From Pollutimonas subterranea (GTDB lineage Bacteria; Pseudomonadota; Gammaproteobacteria; Burkholderiales; Burkholderiaceae_B), in assembly GCF_002849655.1 (NCBI RefSeq), contig NZ_PDNW01000004.1, positions 62,001-126,000 of the forward strand: a DNA stretch of 64,000 nt, in the 5' to 3' direction. The position numbers and the translations under genes were made by a program. The notes beneath the pieces are model-generated. The model was not told where the DNA came from. It saw only the letters and a program-made list of their open reading frames with translations, and searched no databases. Of this stretch, positions 24,968 to 33,997 are shown piece after piece (positions within the stretch are counted from its first letter, which is position 1; each line of letters opens with the position of its first letter).

Positions 24968-25924
24968 TTACTTGGCCAGCCCTGCGTCTTTGAGAATCGT
25001 ATTGATGCGGCTGCTTTCGCTTTCAATGAATTTACCGAAGGCGTCGCCCGGCATGAAGTAGGCATCCCAGCCCTGCTTTTTAAGTACAGCTTGCCATGCC
25101 TCGCTTTCGTTCAACCTGGTGAAGCGATCCACCCACTCCTTGTGATTGGCCTCGGGCATGTCGACCGAACCAAGAATGCCGCGCCAATTTGCAATTTCCA
25201 CGTCGTAGCCGGCTTCCTTGAATGTGGGGATGTCGTCCAGCCCCTTCATGCGTTCGGCGGTCGTGATGCCCAATATGCGGATCCGGCCTTCCTGGGCGAA
25301 TTGCTGGAACTCGGAAATACCGGAAATACCGGCCTTCAGCGTGCCGTTGATAATACCGATGACCGTGTCGGCGCCGCCTGCCTGCGGAATATAGTTCAGC
25401 TTGGGTACCGGCACACCGGCGCTTTGGGCCAGCAAGGCCAAGGCGATATGGTCCACGCCACCGGCCGAGCCGCCGCCAACGGCCGATGCGCCGGGGTCGC
25501 TCTTGAGCGCGGCAACGAAGTCACCCAGCGTCTTGTACGGCGAATCTGCCTTGACCGCCAGCACCAGGTACTCGGCGGTCAGGCGCGCTACCGGTTTGAA
25601 TTTGCTCAGGTCAACGGGGGACTTGTTCAGCGTGATTGCACCGACGGTAATGGCACCGAATACCGCCAGGGCATCCGGCTTGCCTTTCTGTGAGCGCTGA
25701 AAATCAGACAAGCCTATCGTGCCACCAGCCCCGCCCTTATTGGAAAAATTCACCGTACCGGTGTAGATACCGGCCTGATTCATGGCCTGGAAGGCTTGCC
25801 GCCCCGTGGAATCCCAACCGCCGCCTGGATTGGCGGGCAGCATTACGCTGACCTGCGCATGCGCCGCGCCCGCGCACAGCGCGGTCATAACGGCCAACGA
25901 TTTCAATAAGTGACTGACTTTCAT
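24968..25924 (-). CDS. tctC: TctC, receptor of the tctCBA transporter
   Basis: 318 residues. The ATG follows a GAGGAGT site. The signal peptide ends at GAAHAQVSVM and the mature protein begins VMLPANPGGGWDSTGRQAFQ, a variant of the Bug opening typical of true TctC proteins with a TctAB partner. It captures the tricarboxylate (citrate-like) ligand and delivers it to the membrane subunits. A palindrome, CATCACACTGTGATG, lies 30 bases upstream and is a candidate operator. No tctDE two-component pair is next to it. Confidence 0.93.
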   Translation of the reverse strand: MKVSHLLKSLAVMTALCAGAAHAQVSVMLPANPGGGWDSTGRQAFQAMNQAGIYTGTVNFSNKGGAGGTIGLSDFQRSQKGKPDALAVFGAITVGAITLNKSPVDLSKFKPVARLTAEYLVLAVKADSPYKTLGDFVAALKSDPGASAVGGGSAGGVDHIALALLAQSAGVPVPKLNYIPQAGGADTVIGIINGTLKAGISGISEFQQFAQEGRIRILGITTAERMKGLDDIPTFKEAGYDVEIANWRGILGSVDMPEANHKEWVDRFTRLNESEAWQAVLKKQGWDAYFMPGDAFGKFIESESSRINTILKDAGLAK

Positions 25925-25953
25925 TGCGGACTCCTCGAATTTTTTCTGATTTT

Positions 25954-25968
25954 CATCACACTGTGATG
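25954..25968. promoter_or_regulatory. Palindrome in tctC promoter
   Basis: CATCACACTGTGATG: 7-base arms around a single C, 30 bases upstream of the tctC start codon. Likely operator of an unidentified regulator of tctCBA. Confidence 0.45.
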
Positions 25969-26061
25969 CCTGCCGGCAGAGTAAGCCTCCGGCTATGCAC
26001 TGTCAATGCTGTTTATCTCCGCTGGCCGGCCCCAATTCTTCGCAGCAGTCGCGAACGCGGC

Positions 26062-26166
26062 ATGGCCGACCGCTCGATCGAAGTGCAGACTCTCATGGGG
26101 CGCATCCTTCCCGAGGGTGCACGTGCCTTCCTGGCGACCCTGACGCAGCAACTTGCCCCCACTTGA
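26062..26166 (+). pseudogene. Possible C-terminal remnant of a lost gene
   Basis: A 34-codon open stretch (MADRSIEVQTLMGRILPEGA, ending LTQQLAPT) has coding-like base use, with G or C at the third position in 24 of 33 codons. It is followed 13 bases later by a strong hairpin. The sequence looks like a protein tail, perhaps of a MarR-like regulator, but no N-terminal domain remains. I cannot name the family with confidence. Confidence 0.25.
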
Positions 26167-26179
26167 GTGGCCCGGCTGC

Positions 26180-26210
26180 AGAGCAATGCCCCAAGCCGGG
26201 GCGTTGCTCT
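26180..26210 (+). terminator. Hairpin terminator
   Basis: AGAGCAATGCCCC and GGGGCGTTGCTCT pair over 13 positions (one T-G wobble) with a 5-base loop. It follows the possible gene remnant at 26062-26166 and lies upstream of the ABC operon. Confidence 0.5.
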
Positions 26211-26374
26211 ATTGCATTGCACCATCTCCAGGCAACTCCCGTGGTGTCACCTGATCACCAGAGTCGGCTTCCACCTGCGTGGATGGGGCCCATACCAGGG
26301 CCAACAGAGAAGATGCCGGCGCCTCAGCACCCTTCGTAAAAACTGGCACGTCTATTGCGTAATGCGTTTATGCC

Positions 26375-26391
26375 ATTCAAGTCGCTTGAAT
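26375..26391. promoter_or_regulatory. Operator-like dyad before ABC operon
   Basis: ATTCAAGTCGCTTGAAT is a perfect dyad with 7-base arms and a 3-base centre, 49 bases upstream of the ABC receptor gene. A second short palindrome, TGAATTCA, follows at 26407-26414. The XRE-cupin regulator in the operon is the obvious candidate ligand. Confidence 0.45.
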
Positions 26392-26440
26392 CTGATGCAT
26401 GCGATTTGAATTCATCAACATTCCGTACCAGGGGTCACGT

Positions 26441-27292
26441 ATGAAAGCCATGTTCACAAAAGTTATCGCCGCCGGTTGCATAGCCGCCTTCACGATGGGC
26501 GCGCAGACCGCCCTGGCCGCGGATGTGCTAACTGACATCAAGGAAAAGAAGCAAATTTCCATTGGCACGGAAGCGCAATTTCCGCCATTTGAGTATATCG
26601 AAGACGGCAAAATCGTCGGCTACAGCACCGACCTGCTCGCGTTGGTGATGGAACAGTTGCCGGACGTAAAGGCGACCCGCCAGGACGTCCCGTTCCAGGC
26701 TATCCTGCCCGGCCTTGCAGCCAGGAAATTCGACTTCATCGTCACGTCGGTCACGGTCACCAAGGAACGTGCCTCCCGCTTCGCGATGACACTGCCCATT
26801 GCAGATGCGACCGTGGCGCTGGTGAGGCATGCCGGCGCCACCGAGTTCACCAGTCCTGACCAACTCAGCGGAAAAGTTGCCGGTTCGCAGGCAGGCTCCG
26901 CGCAGCTCAAGGTTCTGCAGGCGTATGACAAGAAGTTGCGTGACGAAGGCAAGCCCGGCTTGAAGGAAATTCGCGAGTACGTCTCCTTTGACGAAGCCTA
27001 TGCCGATCTGGCCGCGGGCCGTCTGGAGGCAGTATCGCAGTCGCTGCCCAATCTTGCTTCATTGGTCAAGACGCGGCCTGACACCTTCAGCATTATTGAG
27101 CCGGCAATTGGCCCCAAGACGTACTACGCATGGGTCGGTCGGAAAGACCCGGGCAGCGAGTCGTTGGTGAAGCTGTTCAACGACGGCATCGCCAAGGCCA
27201 ATACCAGCGGCAAGATGACCGAACTGCAGCAGAAATGGTTTGGCTTCACGATGAATGTGCCGGCAGACCACCTGCCTGAACCGACGATGTAA
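26441..27292 (+). CDS. ABC transporter periplasmic amino-acid-type binding protein
   Basis: 283 residues from the ATG at 26441, six bases after a GGGG site. The signal peptide (IAAGCIAAFTMGAQTALAAD) precedes a family 3 solute-binding fold: ISIGTEAQFPPFEYIEDGKI, then DFIVTSVTVTKERA and DEAYADLAAGRLEAV. The family binds polar amino acids, opines and related amines. It is the first gene of an eight-gene run with two permeases, an ATPase, and genes for ureido and guanidino nitrogen compounds, so the ligand is probably such a compound rather than a common amino acid. Confidence 0.92.
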   Translation: MKAMFTKVIAAGCIAAFTMGAQTALAADVLTDIKEKKQISIGTEAQFPPFEYIEDGKIVGYSTDLLALVMEQLPDVKATRQDVPFQAILPGLAARKFDFIVTSVTVTKERASRFAMTLPIADATVALVRHAGATEFTSPDQLSGKVAGSQAGSAQLKVLQAYDKKLRDEGKPGLKEIREYVSFDEAYADLAAGRLEAVSQSLPNLASLVKTRPDTFSIIEPAIGPKTYYAWVGRKDPGSESLVKLFNDGIAKANTSGKMTELQQKWFGFTMNVPADHLPEPTM

Positions 27293-27336
27293 CGCTGCAG
27301 GATGCAGCGGCGTATTTAACGACTGGAACAGTAGCA

Positions 27337-27996
27337 ATGACGCTTATTGAACGCCTTGCCGGTTATGTGCCGGCTATCGTATCAGGGACGCTGACAACGG
27401 CTTGGCTGTCGGCCGTTGCCATTGCCGTGGGGTTTATTGCAGCGATTGCGCTGTATGTGTTTCGCACCCAAGGCGGCTCGCTGGGCAGGACTCTGGTGCA
27501 TGGGTATGTGAGCTTCTTTCGCGGCACGCCGCTGCTGGTCCAGCTGCTGATGCTGTTCTATTTGCCATCGGCTCTTGGCGTCGACCTTCAACCGGAGATC
27601 GCAGCGATCGCGGCGCTCGGCTTGAATTCCGCGGCATTCCAGAGCGAAATTTTGCGCGCGGGGTTCTCGTCCATTCCCTATGCACAGCTTGAAACCGCAA
27701 GCGCATTCGGTCTCTCGCAGCGGCAGATACTTTGGAACATCCAGATTCCACAAGTGCTACGCCTGACCCAGCCCTCGCTGGTCTCGGAATCCATCGACAT
27801 CATCAAAGGCTCGGCCGTATTGTCGGTCATCGCCATTGCAGACCTGATGCGGGTGGGCCGGCAACTGACGGCTGTTTCTTACCGGCCACTGGAAGTATAT
27901 GTATCGGTGGCCCTGGCTTACCTGGTCCTGACCAGCCTGCTGGTATTGCTGGCCGGCTACCTCGCGAACCGCAATCAAATGGAGCGTGCGGCATGA
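27337..27996 (+). CDS. ABC transporter permease, polar amino-acid type
   Basis: 219 residues with about five membrane helices. The HisM/GlnP-type conserved segments FFRGTPLLVQLLMLFYLPSA and the EAA loop (QLETASAFGLSQRQILWNIQ) mark the permease/ATPase contact. It starts 44 bases after the receptor gene. Its stop overlaps the start of the second permease (ATGA), and the two form the heterodimeric channel. Confidence 0.93.
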   Translation: MTLIERLAGYVPAIVSGTLTTAWLSAVAIAVGFIAAIALYVFRTQGGSLGRTLVHGYVSFFRGTPLLVQLLMLFYLPSALGVDLQPEIAAIAALGLNSAAFQSEILRAGFSSIPYAQLETASAFGLSQRQILWNIQIPQVLRLTQPSLVSESIDIIKGSAVLSVIAIADLMRVGRQLTAVSYRPLEVYVSVALAYLVLTSLLVLLAGYLANRNQMERAA

Positions 27997-28655
27997 ATGT
28001 AGCGCTCATTATCGAGATTCTTCCAGCCTTTATGGCAGCGGCGCTGGTAACGCTCAAGCTGTCGCTGTTGTCGATAGCCATCGCGGCTGCGATCGGCTTC
28101 CTGCTCAATGCCGTTTGGCAGATGGCGCCCCGCGCGTTCGCTGCGCCATATCGCGCCTTCATCTGGATAGTCCGTGGCACGCCGTTCCTGGCACAGCTGT
28201 TCGTGCTGTATTTCGGGTTGCCGCAGATCGGCATTTCGTTCACGGCGTCGCAGGCAACGGTTATCGGCCTCAGCATTTATGGCAGCGCATACTTTGCGGA
28301 GATCTTCCGCGCCAGCTGGCAAGCGATCAGTCCCGGCCAGATCGAGGCGGGACGCGCGTTCGGGATGCGACCCCTGCAGGTGCTGATGAATATCCAGGCC
28401 CCCCAGGCCGTCAGGCTGGCAATTCCCATGCTCACGAACCAGGCAATTCTGATCCTGAAGGAGTCATCGGTAGCATCGATCATCACAGTGCCTGAGCTTA
28501 CAAAAACAGCCGGCACCGTGGTAGCGGAGACGTTTTCCTATGCGGAACCCTACATTCTGCTGGGCCTGATCTATTGGGGCCTGGCGCTGGCGCTCGCCGC
28601 GACGGGCAAGGCCATGGAGCGGGTCACCGCTCTCAAACCATATCAAGGAGTGTGA
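27993..28655 (+). CDS. ABC transporter permease, polar amino-acid type
   Basis: 220 residues from the ATG at 27993; a longer frame begins inside the upstream gene and is not used. It shows [20 protein letters not shown] and the EAA loop [20 protein letters not shown] as in the first permease. It has about five helices. Together with the first permease and the following ATPase it completes the importer. Confidence 0.93.
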   Translation: MNVALIIEILPAFMAAALVTLKLSLLSIAIAAAIGFLLNAVWQMAPRAFAAPYRAFIWIVRGTPFLAQLFVLYFGLPQIGISFTASQATVIGLSIYGSAYFAEIFRASWQAISPGQIEAGRAFGMRPLQVLMNIQAPQAVRLAIPMLTNQAILILKESSVASIITVPELTKTAGTVVAETFSYAEPYILLGLIYWGLALALAATGKAMERVTALKPYQGV

Positions 28656-28656
28656 C

Positions 28657-29538
28657 ATGAGTACTGTTTCCGTGCCTATGGTCAGCATGCGCAACGTGGG
28701 CAAGTCGTATGGCTCGAACAAGGTGCTGAAGGACTTCACCCTGGACGTACATGCCGGCGAAGTGATCAGCCTGATCGGGCCATCGGGTTCCGGCAAGACG
28801 ACCGCGCTGCGATGCATGAACTTTCTCGAAGCATACGACCAAGGCGAGATCCGCGTTCGCGGCGCCCTGCTGGGCTATGACATCGACGCCCATGGCCAGC
28901 GGCGGCGCGAAAGCGAACGCGGTATCGAAGAGGTGCGTGCGCCGCTGGCCATGGTCTTCCAGCAATTCAACCTCTGGCCCCATATGCGCGTCATTGAAAA
29001 CATCACCGCTCCGCTGACACTGGTAAAAGGAATGCGCAAAGAGGCGGCGTGCAAGCGCGCCATGAAGGTGCTTGAGCGTGTCGGCATGGCTGCCAAGGCG
29101 CACTCGTATCCCAACCAGTTGAGCGGCGGGCAACAGCAGCGCGTCGGTATCGCCCGCGCGCTGGCCGTGCAGCCCGAGGTGATGCTGCTCGATGAACCTA
29201 CTTCCGCGCTGGATCCCGAACTCGTTGACGAGGTGCTGGAAGTAATTCTTTCGCTGGCACGCGAAGGCATGACGATGATCATGGTGACGCACGAGATGGA
29301 GTTCGCGGCGAAGGTATCGAGCCGTGTGGTCTTCATGGAAGACGGCCGCATTGTCGAGACTGGTTCGCCAGACACGATTTTCCACAAGCCGGAAACAGAC
29401 CGGCTGCGTGTGTTCCTGAAGCGATGGTTCGCACGCCAGGCGTCCGGCGAAGACCTTACTTGCGCCCCGGCAGCCGGGGTCCCGAACTCCACGCACCGTC
29501 TACCTTGCCATTCAACAAGCGCGGGCCAAGTTGCCTGA
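28657..29538 (+). CDS. ABC transporter ATPase, polar amino-acid type
   Basis: 293 residues. Walker [10 protein letters not shown] is at 41-49, the signature LSGGQQQR near 163, Walker [14 protein letters not shown] follows, and the switch His is in MVTHEM. It belongs to the GlnQ/HisP group. It is about 40 residues longer than typical, owing to a C-terminal tail ([15 protein letters not shown] onward) without recognised motifs. It starts one base after the second permease's stop. Confidence 0.93.
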   Translation: MSTVSVPMVSMRNVGKSYGSNKVLKDFTLDVHAGEVISLIGPSGSGKTTALRCMNFLEAYDQGEIRVRGALLGYDIDAHGQRRRESERGIEEVRAPLAMVFQQFNLWPHMRVIENITAPLTLVKGMRKEAACKRAMKVLERVGMAAKAHSYPNQLSGGQQQRVGIARALAVQPEVMLLDEPTSALDPELVDEVLEVILSLAREGMTMIMVTHEMEFAAKVSSRVVFMEDGRIVETGSPDTIFHKPETDRLRVFLKRWFARQASGEDLTCAPAAGVPNSTHRLPCHSTSAGQVA

Positions 29539-29574
29539 TGCACACTTACTGACTGTACCTAGAAAGGACCTGAC

Positions 29575-30267
29575 ATGACAACCGAAACACTTGCCCCCGC
29601 CATCGTCGACAATAGCGAGCCGGCCGGCGTCAACAACACACTGCGCGCGCCCATCTCCACGGACGGTACGCCGGAACTCGGCAAGACCTATGAAGTGCCC
29701 GCGCGTATGGGCCGAGCCGTCCGGGTCGCGGCGGGGCAAACCATACGCATCACCAATACTCATGGCACGCAGGTGTGCGACATGTGGGCGTTCAACGTCA
29801 ACAGCATGAACGAATTCCTGTCCATGGAACACTTTCGCGCCTGGGTTGACCGCGTCAACCCGCAGCCCGGCGACGCCATGGTGACGAATCACCGCCGTCC
29901 CATCCTTACTTTCAAGACCGACACCTCGCCCGGCGTGCACGACACATTGATCGCGCCCTGCGACATCCACCGCTACCGCACCCTGGGTGTCGAGGAATAC
30001 CACGACAGCTGCGCGGACAACCTGCGCCTTGCATTGAAGGCCATCGGCCTGCGCACCCGCGAAGTGCCCGGCTCGCTGAACCTGTGGATGAACATTCCCT
30101 TCGACGCCCAAGGCGGTATCCAGTGGCAGACGACCGTCAGCCAACCCGGCGATTATGTCGAATTCGTCGCTGTCATGGACTGCGTAGTGGTCATGTCCTC
30201 GTGTCCTCAAGACATTATCGTGATCAACAGCAACAAGCCCATGCCTGTTCATTTCACGGTGTTCTAA
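29575..30267 (+). CDS. DUF1989 (urea carboxylase-associated/carboxyguanidine deiminase-type) protein
   Basis: 230 residues of the DUF1989 family. Landmarks are GRAVRVAAGQTIRITNTHGT, QVCDMWAFN and YHDSCADNLRLAL, with several His, Cys and Asp positions suited to metal binding. Known members are encoded beside urea carboxylase, and two related proteins (CgdA/CgdB) form carboxyguanidine deiminase in guanidine use. No urea carboxylase or second DUF1989 gene is present here, so this single protein may act alone or on another ureido or guanidino compound. The gene lies between an ABC ATPase and an XRE-cupin regulator. Confidence 0.85.
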   Translation: MTTETLAPAIVDNSEPAGVNNTLRAPISTDGTPELGKTYEVPARMGRAVRVAAGQTIRITNTHGTQVCDMWAFNVNSMNEFLSMEHFRAWVDRVNPQPGDAMVTNHRRPILTFKTDTSPGVHDTLIAPCDIHRYRTLGVEEYHDSCADNLRLALKAIGLRTREVPGSLNLWMNIPFDAQGGIQWQTTVSQPGDYVEFVAVMDCVVVMSSCPQDIIVINSNKPMPVHFTVF

Positions 30268-30270
30268 GCA

Positions 30271-30837
30271 ATGGAGCCAAGTCCGATCCTGCTTGCGGGC
30301 GGCCGCATACGGCATGCCCGCAGTATGCAGGGGCTGACACTGAAAGCGCTGGCGGCCGTGGCGGGCTGCTCCGAAAGCATGATCTCGAAGATCGAGCGCG
30401 GCGTGGCCATGCCCTCGATCTCGACCCTGCATCGCGTGGCACGCGCGCTGGGCACCAACATTGCCGAACTTACCAGCCAGGATGAAGCCCCCTTCTCGCC
30501 CATCATGCGCGCCCATGACCGACGGATCGCCAGCTTCGGCGACGGACAGTTGAACATTCACCTGGAGCGGCTGATGATGCCAGTGCGCGGTCAGCTGCTC
30601 CAGGGAGACATTCACGTGCTCGACGGCAAGACTGATTTCGAGGAAGCGATTTCCCACCCCGGCGAAGAGTTCGGCTATCTGCTCGAAGGCAGCATCGAAC
30701 TGTGGGTGGACGGCATCAGTTATTTCCTTGAAGAAAAGGACTCGTTCTACTTTTCAAGTGAGCTACCGCACCGCTACCGCAATCCCAACCCAACACGGGC
30801 ACGTATCCTCTGGATCAATACACCCCCCACTTTCTGA
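30271..30837 (+). CDS. XRE-cupin transcriptional regulator
   Basis: 188 residues. An N-terminal HTH_3 domain (GRIRHARSMQGLTLKALAAV, then SESMISKIERGVAMPS) occupies residues about 10-65. A C-terminal cupin (about 110-185, HPGEEFGYLLEGSIELWVDG) would bind the effector. Regulators of this type, such as PuuR, often control amine or amino-acid catabolism. It starts three bases after the DUF1989 stop and is likely autoregulated through the dyad at the head of the operon. Confidence 0.92.
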   Translation: MEPSPILLAGGRIRHARSMQGLTLKALAAVAGCSESMISKIERGVAMPSISTLHRVARALGTNIAELTSQDEAPFSPIMRAHDRRIASFGDGQLNIHLERLMMPVRGQLLQGDIHVLDGKTDFEEAISHPGEEFGYLLEGSIELWVDGISYFLEEKDSFYFSSELPHRYRNPNPTRARILWINTPPTF

Positions 30838-30846
30838 GCATCCACC

Positions 30847-31776
30847 ATGCAAGCCACCGACAACACCTCACACTCGCTTCCTCGGTACAGCGGCATTCCC
30901 ACTTTTATGCGAGCGCCGTTCAGCCAGGACCTGAACGCCTTTGACATCGGCATTGCCGGCGTGCCCTTCGACGGCGGCGTCACCGCGCGCACCGGTGCTC
31001 GCTATGGCCCCCGCGAGATCCGCAACATGTCTTCCATGACGCGCGCCATTCACCACGTCACCGGTTTCAATCCATTCGCCGCCTGCCGTATCGCCGACGT
31101 CGGCGATGTGCCGTTCACGGATTTGTTTCATCTGGAACACTCGCTCGATGATATTCGCCGCTTTTTCGTGCCGTTCTTTGCCGCCGGCAAGAAAATGCTA
31201 ACCGCCGGCGGCGATCACTCCATTACCTTCCCGATTCTGCAGGCCGTCCGACCCGCACAGCCGCTGGGTCTTATCCATATCGACGCCCATACCGATACCT
31301 GGGACGCCTTTTCCGGTTCGAAATTCACCCACGGTTCACCCTTCAGGCGTGCCGTGGAAGCGGGCCTGATCGATCCGCACAAGACCGTACAAATCGGCAT
31401 ACGCGGCGCACAGAACTCCGACACCGGCTGGAAGTTCTCGCACGAATCCGGCATGCGCGTCATCTTCATTGAAGAATTCGAACGCATGGGTGTGGACGCC
31501 GTCGTTGCCGAAGCCCGGCGAGTGGTCGGCCACGATGCGACTTATCTTTCATTGGATATCGACGGACTGGATCCGGTTTTCGCACCCGGCACGGGCACAC
31601 CCGAAGTCGGCGGAATCACCTCGCGCGAAGCATTGCAGCTGCTACGTGGCCTGGCCGGCTTGAACATCATGAGCGCCGATCTGGTTGAGGTGGCGCCGCC
31701 CTATGACCCAAGCGGGAACACGGCACTGCTGGCCGCCACGCTGATGTACGAGGAGTTGTGCTTGCTGGCCGGCTAG
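30847..31776 (+). CDS. Agmatinase-family ureohydrolase
   Basis: 309 residues of the arginase/agmatinase superfamily. All six dinuclear manganese ligands are present: His124 (GGDHS), Asp146, His148 and Asp150 (DAHTD), Asp237 and Asp239 (SLDIDGLDP). Members hydrolyse a guanidino group to urea plus an amine; agmatine, guanidinobutyrate, guanidinopropionate and guanidine are all known substrates of the superfamily. Substrate choice depends on loops that I cannot assign by eye. It starts nine bases after the XRE-cupin gene. A neighbouring ureidoglycolate lyase gene, which also yields urea, suggests a nitrogen-scavenging role. Confidence 0.9.
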   Translation: MQATDNTSHSLPRYSGIPTFMRAPFSQDLNAFDIGIAGVPFDGGVTARTGARYGPREIRNMSSMTRAIHHVTGFNPFAACRIADVGDVPFTDLFHLEHSLDDIRRFFVPFFAAGKKMLTAGGDHSITFPILQAVRPAQPLGLIHIDAHTDTWDAFSGSKFTHGSPFRRAVEAGLIDPHKTVQIGIRGAQNSDTGWKFSHESGMRVIFIEEFERMGVDAVVAEARRVVGHDATYLSLDIDGLDPVFAPGTGTPEVGGITSREALQLLRGLAGLNIMSADLVEVAPPYDPSGNTALLAATLMYEELCLLAG

Positions 31777-31836
31777 CTGGGCTGCAGGCCATGATGCACG
31801 ACAAAGCAACGCTACACATACCAACGGAACATATCC

Positions 31837-32349
31837 ATGCCGGCAATCATTGTTGAACCACTTACACCCGATACATTCAAACCGTTTGGCGATGTCATTC
31901 ATATGCCGGCCGAGCCGGGACGGATCTACTTCGATGAGGCATTGGGTACTCTGCGCAGCCATGCACGAGCCAGCTTGTCCACAATCAGGTGCGCGCCGTC
32001 ACCGTCTCTTCCCTTCCGGGTGGAGACGTTGGAACGCCACGAGTTTTCTTCTCAGACGTTCGTCGCCATCGATGCGGAATGTTGGTTAATCATTGTGGCG
32101 CCGCACTCGTTGGATGGCGGTCCGGACACCAGCCGCGCCCGGGCCTTTTTGGCTACATACCAGCAGGGTGTGACATATCGGGCCAACACCTGGCATCACG
32201 CACTGACCGTGTTCGACAAACCGGCGCAGTTCGCCATATACATGTGGAGTGACGGCACATCAGGCGATGAAGAATTTATGCAGGTGCGCCCTTTCACCGT
32301 AATCGCTGGCCCCGACGGAATTGACTCTGGAATAGTGGGCGTTCCCTGA
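31837..32349 (+). CDS. allA: Ureidoglycolate lyase
   Basis: 170 residues, AllA cupin family. Strong marks are ERHEFSSQTFVAID, ARAFLATYQQGVTYRANTWH followed by HALTVFDKPAQFAIYMWSDG, and the final DEEF. The enzyme splits ureidoglycolate to glyoxylate and urea, the last step of one allantoin route. No allantoicase or allantoinase gene is in view. It is the last gene of the ABC operon, 60 bases after the ureohydrolase, so ureidoglycolate or an analogue may come from another gene here, such as the DUF1989 protein; that link is inference. Confidence 0.9.
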   Translation: MPAIIVEPLTPDTFKPFGDVIHMPAEPGRIYFDEALGTLRSHARASLSTIRCAPSPSLPFRVETLERHEFSSQTFVAIDAECWLIIVAPHSLDGGPDTSRARAFLATYQQGVTYRANTWHHALTVFDKPAQFAIYMWSDGTSGDEEFMQVRPFTVIAGPDGIDSGIVGVP

Positions 32350-32604
32350 CAATTTTGGACAGCCATTTACTTTCATCGCATCCACTACCAGTACAATTCG
32401 CTCTCGACAGGCGCAGCACAACTGCGTCATCGAAGAGGTAAATCCGGACACTGCCCTCCAACCCTGGGTAACCATCAACCGAACGCTGCGCCTCATCCTG
32501 CGCTGACAGCGAGCCTTGAATCGACACGGCCTCCCACCCGTCATTGCCGCGTCGCTCCTATGTGTTTTTTATTGTTCAGTACAGAATCCAACAAAAGGTG
32601 CTTC

Positions 32605-33576
32605 ATGTCCAAGCGACTCAACTTACTCACGGGCCTTATGGCGTTTGCCCTTGCCAGCGCAGCCGGCCTCGCCCATGCCGCTTATCCAGAACGACCCATC
32701 AATCTGGTCGTACCGTTTCCACCCGGTCAGGCCACCGATATTTTTGCGCGTATGGTGGCGGAGGAACTGGCCAAAGAAGTAGGCCAGCCCGTGATCGTAG
32801 AAAACAAGGCGGGCGCGGGAAGCAATATTGGTATGCAGCACGTCGCCCGCGCCAAGCCGGACGGCTATACCCTTGCGGTCGGAGGCAGCGCCGGCGCCGT
32901 CAATCAGACGCTGTACAGCAATCCAGGGTATTCCTTGAAGGACGACTTCAAGCCGGTGGGCGGAATATTCACCGTTCCGCTGATTTTCCTGGCCAATCCA
33001 AAAAGCGGTATCGACTCCCTGTCCGACCTTATCGCCAAGGCCAAGGCCAAGCCCGATGAGTTGGCGTATGCCAGCGCCGGCATTGGCGGAACGCAACATC
33101 TGTCCGCGGAAATGCTCAAGGCTGACGCCAGCATCGAACTGCGTCACATCCCTTACAAAGGCAGCGGTCCGGCACAAGCAGACTTCCTGGGCAACCATGT
33201 GCCCCTGATGGTGGACTCCGTCACGGCCGCCCTGCCCCACCTGCAATCCAAATCCGCGGTGCCGCTGGCGGTCACCACGCGTGAACGGGTGGCACAATTG
33301 CCCGACGTACCGACCGTCGCCGAATCGGGCTACCCGAGCTTCGAGGCCGTTGGCTGGGCCATGATTTTTGCACCGGCCGGCACGCCTGACGATGTGGTGA
33401 CGTTTCTAAATCAGAAAATCAACGCGATTCTTGAGTCGCCCGAGATGGCGAAGGCGCTCAGTACGCGAGGTGGCCAGCCGCTTGTGTATACGCCGGAAAA
33501 GGGACAGCAATTCGTCACCGACGAGATCGAGAAATGGGGCAAGGCAGTCAAGCGGTCTGGAGCTTCCGTCGACTGA
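32605..33576 (+). CDS. Bug-family (TctC-like) periplasmic receptor
   Basis: 323 residues from the ATG at 32605 behind an AAAGGTG site; an upstream in-frame ATG is not used. The signal peptide ends at [11 protein letters not shown]. The family opening [20 protein letters not shown] has Gln in place of the second Gly of the PGG motif; [12 protein letters not shown] follows. It stands alone between allA and the convergent sulfite dehydrogenase genes. The 255 bases upstream hold no gene and probably include its promoter. Confidence 0.94.
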   Translation: MSKRLNLLTGLMAFALASAAGLAHAAYPERPINLVVPFPPGQATDIFARMVAEELAKEVGQPVIVENKAGAGSNIGMQHVARAKPDGYTLAVGGSAGAVNQTLYSNPGYSLKDDFKPVGGIFTVPLIFLANPKSGIDSLSDLIAKAKAKPDELAYASAGIGGTQHLSAEMLKADASIELRHIPYKGSGPAQADFLGNHVPLMVDSVTAALPHLQSKSAVPLAVTTRERVAQLPDVPTVAESGYPSFEAVGWAMIFAPAGTPDDVVTFLNQKINAILESPEMAKALSTRGGQPLVYTPEKGQQFVTDEIEKWGKAVKRSGASVD

Positions 33577-33640
33577 TCTGTATTCGGTCGCCGGCCCTGC
33601 ACAAGCCTAATTCGTGGTCAACCTTGCGGTGGTCCGGCCC

Positions 33641-33985
33641 TTAGCCGCCCTTGCTTGCGCTGACCACGTACTCTGCCACTGCGTTCAGGTCATCTTCGCT
33701 TAGGCTGTCCGCAAACGAAGGCATCACGCCTACGCCGTCTATCAAGGCGCGACGCACCTGTTCCAGCTCCGGCTTGAGGTCATCCAGGTTAGGGCCGATG
33801 GCCCCCTCGGCGCCGGCATCTGCCAAGGTATGGCACACGGCACAGGCAGGCACTGCCTGCGTCTGAAACAAGGCCTTGCCGCGGGCCAGTGTGGCGGAAT
33901 CGGCACTGCCATCGGCGATACAAGGGCCTGCGGCGCCCGCCAGCGCGAGCGCCGCAATACTTACTGCGAATTTCATCTCTGTCAT
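33641..33985 (-). CDS. sorB: SorB, cytochrome c subunit of sulfite dehydrogenase
   Basis: 114 residues: signal peptide to about residue 24 (AGPCIADG), then a small class I c-type cytochrome. Haem is attached at Cys48-X2-Cys51-His52 (CAVCH) and the distal ligand is probably Met88 (GVGVMPSF). It starts 12 bases after the sorA stop and would accept electrons from the molybdenum subunit. An in-frame ATG three codons later is an equally possible start. Confidence 0.87.
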   Translation of the reverse strand: MTEMKFAVSIAALALAGAAGPCIADGSADSATLARGKALFQTQAVPACAVCHTLADAGAEGAIGPNLDDLKPELEQVRRALIDGVGVMPSFADSLSEDDLNAVAEYVVSASKGG

Positions 33986-33997
33986 TCCGGAAAAAGC

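Larger units (their letters stand above)
25925..26440. other. 516-base gap between divergent tctC and ABC operons
   Basis: No convincing complete gene. From the left it holds the tctC promoter with two palindromes (25954-25968 and CTGCCGGCAG at 25970-25979), a short open stretch at 26062-26166 that may be the tail of a lost gene, a hairpin at 26180-26210, and an operator-like dyad at 26375-26391 before the ABC operon. I looked for guanidine riboswitch landmarks here because of the downstream genes and saw none. Confidence 0.6.

Noticed and set aside
26211-26440. Guanidine riboswitch upstream of the ABC/ureohydrolase operon
   Set aside because: I searched by eye for ykkC and mini-ykkC landmarks and found none; only dyads suited to a protein regulator are present.
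29512-30657. 381-codon open frame antisense to DUF1989 and XRE-cupin genes
   Set aside because: Shadow of two well-supported genes; the protein has skewed His/Asp/Gly content typical of reverse frames in GC-rich DNA.
32260-32544. Minus-strand open frame after allA
   Set aside because: It overlaps the end of allA, has no ribosome site or recognisable family, and looks like chance.
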